DNA from: Chenopodium formosanum
Lineage: Eukaryota > Streptophyta > Magnoliopsida > Caryophyllales > Amaranthaceae
Assembly (NCBI GenBank): GCA_024500155.1
Contig: CM044880.1
Coordinates: 7,192,001 to 7,256,000, forward strand
Length of the DNA: 64,000 nucleotides
Reading direction: 5' to 3'
Made by a program: the position numbers and the translations under genes. The notes under the pieces were generated by a model. It ran no database searches and was not told the DNA's origin. It saw only the letters and a program-made list of their open reading frames with translations. Below, one piece after another: positions 56,355-64,000 of the stretch. Within the stretch, counting starts at the first letter, position 1. Every line of letters begins with the position of its first letter.

Positions 56355-57539
56355 TTAGAAAGGCGAAAATAAGCTTTCAATATAACCTTTTGAGTGAACT
56401 ATGTGATCACCATTATCGAAAGCAATACCCCCTAGAGCCATTTGTGGTGTCTCCCGACTTGGATCGAATACTTTGAGTTCCTTCTTAGTATGAAGCAAAC
56501 ACTTGCCACTCTCAGAAAAACAATAGTATATGACACCAGTAAGATTGATAGTGAACATTTTCTGCCAAGAATCCCCATCACTAGAGTGCTTCAACATCCA
56601 AACATCATCTTTAGCAAAATCAGGTGTTGTACAAAGCAACGACAAACACCCTTTCAACTCCATTAACCGGATTCTCTTAAAATTTATAATCTTCTCCTGC
56701 CACTCATACTTATCCAACCAATCCATCGACGGCAACTCCTTAAATTGTTTTGTAATCAAATCAATCCCAATAACAGGGTTGTGGTTGTGGTTGTGATTGC
56801 CTTCCTCCAAACAAAAATTTCCAATGAACATGTAAAAAGTACAATGAATCAACACTACCAAGTCTAACTCACCACGTGCAAAGCAATCTTTAATAGTATG
56901 TGGGAAATAACACAAAAAAAGATCAAATGATACCATATTTTTGTCTAATTTACCAATTCTTTCCCAATTTCCAGCATTCATAGAATAAACATGAATATGA
57001 ACGTAAAAACGAGATACGAACAAACCGAGAATTTTATAGTCATCAGTTGAGGATTCATGATAGAACAAGCACCTTGGCCTGGACCATATACCCTGTATTA
57101 CACCTTCAGGGACCATGATCTTTCGATGGCGGCGAGTAGCCGGGTTACCTATAACAAAAGCGTCACGATCTCCTACTTCTTGGACATATAAACAAACAAG
57201 TCCATTACAAGAACCCACAATATAGAAGAATTCAACTTGATTGTACCAATTTTCAAATTGCAATTCATCCAAGTATCTAATCTTGTAATTGTTATTATCA
57301 TCATAGTCTAACAAGTAAAATTCATCTTCCGTTGCACGATTACGCCCAGCAAGTACGATAAATTTAGGGTGGGAAGAGGAGAATTGGAGGTGGGATTTAG
57401 CAAATTCAAGGGAAGAAATAGTGAAAAGCCATAATTTGGAAACAGATTTAAAGCGAAGTAAGGATTTTACCGGGAGTCTTGGAAGGATTTCTTCCAAAAT
57501 GAGATGGTTTGGAAGAGTATTATTGTCGATGCTGCTCAT
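56355..57539 (-). CDS. F-box/FBA protein, subfamily A, gene 9
   Basis: A 394-residue protein starting MSSIDNNTLPNHLILEEILP, in inverted orientation to gene 6, its closest relative. The F-box is intact (LPRLPVKSLLRFKSVSKLWL). FBA signatures are VGSCNGLVCLYVQEVGDRDA, NPATRRHRKIMVPEGV, TDDYKILGLF and DVWMLKHSSDGDSWQKM, ending YIESLFSPF. It carries the extra loop of gene 6 in longer form (LFLCYFPHTIKDCFARGELD) and a His/Asn repeat (NHNHNHNP) encoded by a short GGTTGT-type repeat near 56782-56800. Predicted SCF substrate receptor. Confidence 0.92.
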   Translation of the reverse strand: MSSIDNNTLPNHLILEEILPRLPVKSLLRFKSVSKLWLFTISSLEFAKSHLQFSSSHPKFIVLAGRNRATEDEFYLLDYDDNNNYKIRYLDELQFENWYNQVEFFYIVGSCNGLVCLYVQEVGDRDAFVIGNPATRRHRKIMVPEGVIQGIWSRPRCLFYHESSTDDYKILGLFVSRFYVHIHVYSMNAGNWERIGKLDKNMVSFDLFLCYFPHTIKDCFARGELDLVVLIHCTFYMFIGNFCLEEGNHNHNHNPVIGIDLITKQFKELPSMDWLDKYEWQEKIINFKRIRLMELKGCLSLLCTTPDFAKDDVWMLKHSSDGDSWQKMFTINLTGVIYYCFSESGKCLLHTKKELKVFDPSRETPQMALGGIAFDNGDHIVHSKGYIESLFSPF

Positions 57540-58218
57540 TTTGGCTACCGTGTTCAGGCGGTGGAGGTGAGCAGTATTAGAGGCGACTATGATTTAAGAA
57601 CAAGGGTTGGGGACTTGGGTTGGGGCTTAGGGCTATTATAATTGGATACTAATAGGCCATGTTCAATTCATGATAAAAAATAATCCGATCTAAATTACTC
57701 GCTACTTTGGAGTATTATTTGTGAGATATAAAATATTTCAAAGTTGCGAGTAATTTGGACCGAAGGTAGTATTTTTATTTGCATTACTTGTAAATACACA
57801 GAGTTTTAGGAGAATGATTTAATAATGTCCGTGAATGAATAATTTATTAGGGTAAACGTAACGTGGGGATTATGATAGTAGAGGTAATTATTAAACGGGC
57901 CGGGTCGAATTTGTGTTGGGTCAGAATCGAAAAACCAGTCCACTTCTTGGGTCGGGCCAAGCTTGGGCCAGATTTTTGGTGCCCAAACTCGCCCAAAATG
58001 GCTGGGTTGTGTGGGTTTTCGGGCCATTTTTGGGTCATGCAAAAAAATTAACTAAAAATGCATTCCCAAAGTCGCCAAAAAAAAAAAAAAAAAAAAAAAA
58101 AGGGTCAGATCATGCTAACTTTGATCACCTCTACATGAAAGTGAAATTATATGAGAGAGTAGTAGAGACCATGAGAGAGAGAAATGATGAATTAATTTGA
58201 GTGGGGGTTTAAAGTACC
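57540..58218. other. Intergenic DNA upstream of gene 9
   Basis: Contains the presumed promoter of gene 9 next to 57540, a degenerate hairpin MITE at about 57690-57769, a GGGCCGGGTC/GGGTCGGGCC low-complexity stretch at about 57893-58040 related in style to the 11.7-16 kb arms, and an A tract at about 58078-58101. No gene. Confidence 0.5.
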
Positions 58219-58518
58219 TTGTTCACTTCACCTTAAAAAAATAATATATTCAGTAAAAATAATTTCAATTTAGTAAAATTAATTTCAGTTCAGTTAAACT
58301 AAGTCATTTTAGCAAAAATAATTTTAGTTCAGTAAAAATAATTTCAGTTCACTAAAAATCAGTAAACCTAACGAAGAAATATAATAGAAAATCATTTAAA
58401 ATAATTTCAGTTCAGCAAAATTAATTTAAGTTCAGCAAAATTAATTTAAGTTCAGCAAAAAATAATTTAAGTTCAGTAAAATAATTGCAGTTCGACAAAA
58501 ATAAGGTGAAGTAAACAA
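58219..58518. mobile_element. MITE of AGTTCAGTAAAAATAA repeats, copy 2
   Basis: TTGTTCACTTCACCTTA and TAAGGTGAAGTAAACAA are near-perfect inverted ends of 17 bp. The interior is irregular TTCAGTTCAG/AAAATAATTT repeats. Same family as 35966-36208. Confidence 0.75.
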
Positions 58519-58635
58519 TAACTAAGAGAGAAATAATAAAATATAATACTCCGTATAAAGCTACTATATATAGCAGTGATGCAAATAAAAAACACCCTTA
58601 AAAGGAAAGTGATGTAATTAAAAAACAAAGGGAGT

Positions 58636-58853
58636 AAAATTCAATTAAAATAATTTAAGTTCAGTAAAAATAAGTTCAGTTTATTAAAAATAAATTTAGT
58701 TCAGTAAAAATTAGTAACTCTACAGAAGAAATATAGTAGAGAATCAGTAAATAAAAAATAATTTTAGTTCAACAAAATTTATTTCAATTTAATAAAAATA
58801 ATTTAAGTTCAGCAAAAATAATTTTAATTCAACAAAAATAAGGTGAGGTGAAT
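58636..58853. mobile_element. MITE of AGTTCAGTAAAAATAA repeats, copy 3 (partial)
   Basis: Same internal repeats and right end (TAAGGTGAGGTGAATG), but the left end is missing or diverged. A Stowaway-like end (AAAGGGAGTAAAA) adjoins it on the left. Confidence 0.55.
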
Positions 58854-59012
58854 GCGGCCTAAGAGCGTGTAAGTTATTGTGGCTTATTGTCTTTTGGAGT
58901 GACTTAAAAGGGGACGGAAAAATCAAGAACCAAAATTTTAAGTTCTTTTAGATTTTTTTTTTTTTGAATGGTCGTTTAGAAGTTAAAAGAACTTAAACAA
59001 CCCCTTTATATC

Positions 59013-59046
<34 letters not shown>

Positions 59047-59384
59047 TGTAAACAAACTGATGCATAAGGTCAATACTTGCATTTTGTAATTGATTTAGGA
59101 TAAAGTTTAAGGGGAATTTTTCTGTGTGCCTCGCCACACTGTGTGGCAAGGATTGCTTATATGGGTTACTCGTTTGGTCAGGATTAGTTATATGTATAAT
59201 TTATCACTGGTCAAACAAGTAATCTTGACCAAACGAGTAACCTATATAAGTAACCTCTAGCCAAACAAGTAACCCTTATAACCTCTAACAAAAAACGAGT
59301 AATCCCCTACATGTAATCTCGACTCTGACAAAAACGAGTAAGCCTCTACAAGTAATTCCTGGCCAAACGAGTAACCCAAAAAAA
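58854..59384. other. Intergenic DNA, no gene seen
   Basis: Contains an A tract at about 59014-59041 and, from 59120, a stretch of ACGAGTAACC/ACGAGTAATC words around a GTGTGGCAAGG palindrome-like segment. It resembles the insert at about 44150-44360. Confidence 0.4.
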
Positions 59385-60176
59385 CAGTGACGGAGCCAGA
59401 ATTTTTCACCTAGGGGGACAGACTAAAGGTGGCGTACATTCTATAAATGGACAAAACTTTTAAACATACAAGAAATTGTAGGGACTATGCTTAATACTTA
59501 TAAGTTTTACAACCTGAAAATCCAAATTTCTTAGTTATACAGTCCAAAAATTGAAAAAAAAAACATATTTATAATTACAACTTCACCTTCAAATATTCAA
59601 TTTTTTTTTTAAAAAAAGTGATATACAATCAAAACTATCAAATAATTCATAAATGTGATTTCTAATTCACGATAGTTCTAACAAATAAACAATTTCTTAT
59701 TCAAATTTGGTCAATAGCGGATCCATAGGTTCAAAGTTTTTAAACCCGTGACAATTTAATTTATATTGAGATATATAAGAAAACCAAACACCTGTACCCG
59801 AAATTCCTACTATAACCAATAATTTGGGGCTGTAATGTATGCATTTATAAAAAGAAAATTATGTAAATTACTATGGTAATTTAAAAGTTAGAACATGATG
59901 TCATTAAGTAGTACTATGTATTACTTCTAATTAAATGTGTGAAATAAAGAAACATGCAAGAAAAGAGGAAAACTTTAAAATAAAAATAAGAAGAAAAAAT
60001 TGTTGGTCAAAGGGATTGAACCCATGACCATGGAGACTAATAGTAAGCCCTGAAACCATTGAACCAAACCCTTTTTCTTATTTTTTATGCTGCACATAAT
60101 TAGTTTTAACTATTTTTTTTTTTATTGAAGTGGGGGGACAGTTGTCCCCCCTTGTACCCCCCTCCCTCCGCCACTG
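59385..60176. mobile_element. hAT-type non-autonomous element
   Basis: Ends CAGTGACGGAG and CTCCGCCACTG match at 10 of 11 positions as an inverted repeat. CAAAAAAA (8 bp) is present at both flanks (59377-59384, 60177-60184). CAG-type ends with an 8 bp duplication fit hAT. No transposase ORF. An internal tRNA-like phrase (GGATTGAACCCATGACC) is present at about 60012-60028. Confidence 0.65.
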
Positions 60177-60922
60177 CAAAAAAATTAGACTAAATCGCAC
60201 TTTGTACATTCCTAATCTCACTTAACTTTATATCATCGTAGTTATAAGTTACAAAAGCTAGTTAAAGTGTAATTTGTGAATAGTGTAATGTAAAAGATAA
60301 TTTTATCAAATTACCCTTTTTAATTATGTACTTATACAACTTTCATTATCCTTTTCTCAAATCCCGTGATTTAAAAAATTAGTCGAGTAGATAATTTGAA
60401 GAGAGAGATATATGGTAAAATTTTACTCCGTACGTAGGGCCTGTTCTGATTTATTGAACTAAATTGATTGAAGTTGAATTGAACTTAACTAAATTAAGCT
60501 AAGCTAAACTAAATTGTTTATAAAAGAAAGAAAATTAAGAAGATGAACTAAATTGTTTACCGGCCATAATATCTCTAATCTCTTTTTTCCAATTATCTCC
60601 AAATTTCTTTTTTTCATATCACCTATATCTCTGTTTACAAGTCATTGTGCAACAGCGGGAGCAAACCAACTGTAAAACCTGTTGGCAGTAGTGACTAGTG
60701 ACAAATGACTGACATGTGACATTTAAATTTCTTTACTTACTGCATACACTTAAAATCTCTTTACCTTTTTTGGGACTGATTTTTAAATTTGTTTTTTTTT
60801 TTTTATTAAAAGTAATGAAAGCTTCAAAATTTTTACCCTTGTTATTAGCTCAAAATCTCAAATAAACAAAGCTACCTATCACTTTCTCAATTCTCACACT
60901 CTCAGTCTCTCTCTTTGCATCA
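60177..60922. other. Intergenic DNA upstream of gene 10
   Basis: Holds a 3'-truncated CTGAA-type MITE remnant from 60437 (GGGCCTGTTCTGATTTATTG then GAACT/AACTAAA words to about 60565), AT-rich DNA, and the gene 10 leader. Confidence 0.5.
60881..60915 (+). promoter_or_regulatory. Pyrimidine patch before gene 10
   Basis: A C/T-rich run (CTCAGTCTCTCTCTTT) lies just upstream of the ATG at 60923. Such Y patches are common near plant transcription starts. Position and composition only. Confidence 0.35.
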
Positions 60923-61978
60923 ATGGAGAGAGAAACACAAAAACCAGATTCTCAAACTCCAACTCTTCCAGACGATCTCATCTTCGAGCACATCTTACCC
61001 GAACTTCCCCTAAAATCTCTAACTCGTTTCAAATCTGTTTCCAAATTATGGCTTTCTACAATTTCTAGTCCAAAATTTACAAAATCCCAATTTCTCCTAT
61101 TTTCAGGGAACCACGGTCTTCATCCTCTCTTCACCTCGGTCACACTCGATCAACACGGCGGTGTCGATCAAATCCTTAAATTCAACTACAATTGCAACGG
61201 TAAACGTATTCATGTGTTGGGTTCTTGTAACGGTTTGGTATGTTTCTGTGACGAATATTTTAATTTCTACATTTGCAACCCTTTTACAGAAAAATGTAAT
61301 GATGTTATTAATCGTCCTGAAAATGCCCCTGATTTTACTCCTAACAAAGTCATATCTGCTGGATTTGGTTATGTTTCTTCAATTGATGATTACAAGATTG
61401 TTTGCTTAATTGGAAAATCAACTAGATACTTTTATCTTGCCTTGTCTAATGTTTACATATTTTCTTTGAGCAATTGGAAATGGGAAAGAGCATTGTCTAG
61501 ATTAAATGTACATGGCATTGAAATTGATCCGGTCGACCGTGTGCCGGTTTTGGTGAATGATGCTCTTTACTGGTATGCATCAAACATAAATCATATTGTT
61601 GAGATGAATTTAATCAATGCTGAGGTTAGATCATTTCCTTTGACAACTGCGGATATGCTTAACTCGCTTCGACCAGATAAATGGGTGAGATTGTATGGGA
61701 TAAAAGGGAGGTTGTGCTGGCGTTGTGGTCGGGAAGTTTGGAGTTTGAACAAAGATGATATGTCTTGGATGAAAATGTATGATCTCAATTTTACAGGAAT
61801 GCGGTTATTGTGTGTTTCAGAGGCCGGAAAATGGTTGGTTTTAAACCAGAAGTTTCTTGCTGTGCTTGATTCTAGTAAAAGTTTTTATAGACAATATCAA
61901 GGAGGTACTAGTTTTGATGGTCCTATATTTAGCGCATGGGATTATAAGATGACTTCTGTTTCACCTTTTCTTGAGTAA
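60923..61978 (+). CDS. F-box/FBA protein, subfamily B, gene 10
   Basis: A 351-residue protein starting MERETQKPDSQTPTLPDDLI. The F-box is at about residues 15-55 (LPELPLKSLTRFKSVSKLWL). FBA signatures are HVLGSCNGLVCFCDEYFNFY, ICNPFTEKC, FGYVSSIDDYKIVCLIGKS, YIFSLSNWKWERA, LYGIKGRLCWRCGREVW and DDMSWMKMYDLN. The C-terminus (SSKSFYRQYQGGTSFDG... SVSPFLE) is the subfamily B form. It is in the opposite orientation to genes 7 and 8 and lacks the subfamily A tail downstream. Slightly shorter than gene 7 because of a gap after the F-box. Predicted SCF substrate receptor. Confidence 0.93.
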   Translation: MERETQKPDSQTPTLPDDLIFEHILPELPLKSLTRFKSVSKLWLSTISSPKFTKSQFLLFSGNHGLHPLFTSVTLDQHGGVDQILKFNYNCNGKRIHVLGSCNGLVCFCDEYFNFYICNPFTEKCNDVINRPENAPDFTPNKVISAGFGYVSSIDDYKIVCLIGKSTRYFYLALSNVYIFSLSNWKWERALSRLNVHGIEIDPVDRVPVLVNDALYWYASNINHIVEMNLINAEVRSFPLTTADMLNSLRPDKWVRLYGIKGRLCWRCGREVWSLNKDDMSWMKMYDLNFTGMRLLCVSEAGKWLVLNQKFLAVLDSSKSFYRQYQGGTSFDGPIFSAWDYKMTSVSPFLE

Positions 61979-62756
61979 GTGTGACAATCGTGTTCAGGCA
62001 ACATTTCACGGTAGATAAACCGATGAATTGGTCTAATTGTAGTATTTGGTATTTTTTGGAGTTTCAAATGGAGTATTAGTACTCTGTACTAGTCTTATTG
62101 TGTTTTGAAAAAAAAAATCTGATGTAAGGATTATGGGTTGTTAAATATATGTTTCCTATTATCCGGTTTATGTATAATTAAGAAGATATTTACCTTCCCA
62201 ATGTTGTGATATTTTACTTTGAATCTTGCATAGTTGCATTTTACCGTGTTTTTACTTCTACTCCGTAATTGACTCCAATACCAAATCTTCATAAATTCTA
62301 GTTTTTTACGGAGTATTTAATTTAATTTTTTTTAGTTGTTTTTATTTTTAGAAAACACGAAGTACCACTTTGAAACACCGCCTTTTTTAAAAAGACACCA
62401 CCTTTTAAAATGCTATAGCTAAAGCACCTTATTAATTTGAAAGTTTAATGCAGATATGAAATCGTTAAATCTCTCACAAAGTAACAAACAAGTAAAACAC
62501 TGATTGATTCACCATAACTTAGGAAATTCAAAACATTTTCAATAAAAAATGTGAATCATATGCGGATTTTATTATTTAAAGTGCCTAATTAACAGCCAAT
62601 TCTAATTAGGTTTTTGATTAGGGGATAATATTTATTATCACATCAAGCTAAGGTATATTATCACATCAAGCTAAGGTATAAATTTTGGGGTTTAAACTTG
62701 GGGTTAATTAATAAAAATCACACATCATCCATTATTTATATGTGAATTCTAACTAA
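61979..62756. other. Intergenic DNA, no gene seen
   Basis: Probable 3' UTR of gene 10 in the first ~150 bp. A 27 bp direct repeat beginning TATTATCACATCAAGC lies at about 62633-62680. Otherwise AT-rich. Confidence 0.5.
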
Positions 62757-62949
62757 GGGCCTTTTCTTATTTATTGAACCGAGTTGAACTGAACTGAATT
62801 GATTGGAGCTTAACCGAACTGAACTGAATATTTTATGAGAGAGGGAAATTAGGAGATCAATTGAACTGAGCTGAACTGAATTGATTGGAGCTGAACTGAA
62901 TCGGACTGAACTGAACTGAACTGAAATTAAGTAAGTGTGAACAAGCCTT
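62757..62949. mobile_element. Tourist-like MITE of CTGAA repeats
   Basis: GGGCCTTTTCTTATT at the left and GTGAACAAGCC at the right are diverged inverted ends. TAA lies at 62754-62756 and 62950-62952. The body is GAACT/GAATT pentamers around a short spacer, as in 45200-45411. Confidence 0.7.
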
Positions 62950-62952
62950 AAA

Positions 62953-64000
62953 TTGCTTATTAATTTTACACTCATTGCATGTAATTCTCTCCAAGTATGT
63001 TTTTACATGTCAAACCTATATTAATTTAGCCACTTAGGGCTTGTTGTCTTCCCCTTATAAAAATAAGTTTTGCAAAACTTTAATTCTTACACTATTCTTA
63101 TACATTAGTAACGTTGTTTATTTATTGATACATTTTTTACTAATTTATTTATAACAAAAGTTATCAATTAAGGGGATTTTTTAAAAAAAAAATTAAATAT
63201 ATCACAATAGAAACAAAACCATCCCATGGATATAGAGGTTTAAGATTGAAATTTCAATCATTATTCTGTCTTTAAAGTCATAATATTCAGATGAAATCTA
63301 ATATAGTTTGATTGCATCATTAACCTCACCACCATGCTCAAAGGCGCCTATTCACGAGACTTTTATGAATCCGGGATGCAAAATCAATGGGTGCCGGAGC
63401 TACTTCCAATTGCTCGGGATACCCATCCAAAAAGCAAAAAACGATGTATGCTGTTACAAATTCCTAAGCTATCTTAACAAAATCTTTCATACTCCTCATT
63501 TTTTTATTACAAGCATTTAAAAATCTTCACCACTATTCGATATAGTGGCGATTTCAGTATGGATAAATCCTGAAATTTCTGACTAGATTTCTCTAATATA
63601 AAATTTGTATAAATAAAATAAATTTCTTATAAATTTGTTGAACTTCGCATGCGGCCCAGCAGTAAGAAACCTACTGATCAAATGAAAAGTCGCGGGCTCG
63701 ACGTTGCATGACTTTTTTATTTGTAATTTTTGTCTCTCTATATTGTTTCTTCCTTATTTGGCTTTTACTTTGTTTTTTTTTTTTTTTTTTTTTTTTCAAT
63801 TCTAATCAATGATCCGCCTTAAAATTAAATGAACCTCCAATACCTCAAATTGACACGTATTGTGCATACCTGATTTATCAATTTAAATTTTATTTTTAAT
63901 TATGATACTAGATATCATTGTATACGTTTGAAAATTCCGAACTCATAAGAGCAAATTCATGGAATTGCCACTTGATGACAATCAAATAATAAAGACACAA
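62953..64000. other. Intergenic DNA to window end
   Basis: No supported gene. 63320-63470 is GC-richer and keeps short open frames on both strands, unrecognised. 63645-63715 (GCGGCCCAGCAGTAAGAA, then GTCGCGGGCTCGACG) resembles A- and B-box-like parts of a SINE or tRNA-derived repeat. A T run is at about 63773-63796. Confidence 0.45.

Noticed and set aside
16279..61978. Self-incompatibility S-locus F-box cluster
   Set aside because: No S-RNase-like gene is present, and F-box/FBA clusters are common elsewhere in plant genomes; nothing points to pollen function.

Overview
This is plant nuclear DNA: AT-rich, with no operons and dense nested transposons, including two Ty1/copia elements, a LINE, Helitrons and many MITEs. 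The host genes are intronless genes of the large plant F-box plus F-box-associated (FBA) domain family. Repeat families and gene type suggest a eudicot, possibly Caryophyllales/Amaranthaceae such as spinach or beet relatives. That placement is a guess. No rRNA, tRNA or CRISPR was recognised.

Layout. 0-16.1 kb is transposon-derived: a Helitron with a nested Stowaway MITE, tandem Helitron 3' ends, a decayed copia fragment, a CTGAA-repeat MITE swollen by microsatellites, a Mutator-type TIR element, and a 4.4 kb composite built of GGGTC-rich arms around eight ~325 bp satellite units. 16.2-43 kb is a direct-repeat array of F-box units, each an ORF followed by a conserved ~2 kb non-coding tail: intact genes at 16.3, 31.3 and 39.9 kb, a C-terminally truncated one at 27.0 kb, a 3' fragment at 33.5 kb and a chimera at 36.6 kb. 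A young copia element (19.48-24.50 kb) and a Tourist MITE interrupt the first tail, and a LINE fragment lies behind it. 43-54 kb holds nested MITEs, a probable solo LTR and two minus-strand F-box genes of a second subfamily. 54.3-57.5 kb is an inverted copy of the 39.9-43.1 kb unit. 58-64 kb holds MITEs, a hAT-type element and one more second-subfamily gene.

How the genes work together. F-box proteins are substrate-selecting subunits of SCF (SKP1-Cullin-F-box) ubiquitin ligases, and clustered FBA genes typically evolve by birth and death. The seven intact or near-intact genes here fall into two subfamilies that share a conserved C-terminal end resembling SLVSPF. Targets cannot be read from sequence.

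The most notable locus is 36575-37177. A 455 bp piece of a ubiquitin gene, including what looks like its 5'-UTR intron, sits inside an F-box coding region and is flanked by TAAAT duplications. A GTATG donor and TGCAG acceptor would join the F-box in frame to a 73-residue ubiquitin-like domain that lacks the terminal diglycine. If expressed, this is an F-box-ubiquitin chimera made by gene capture.
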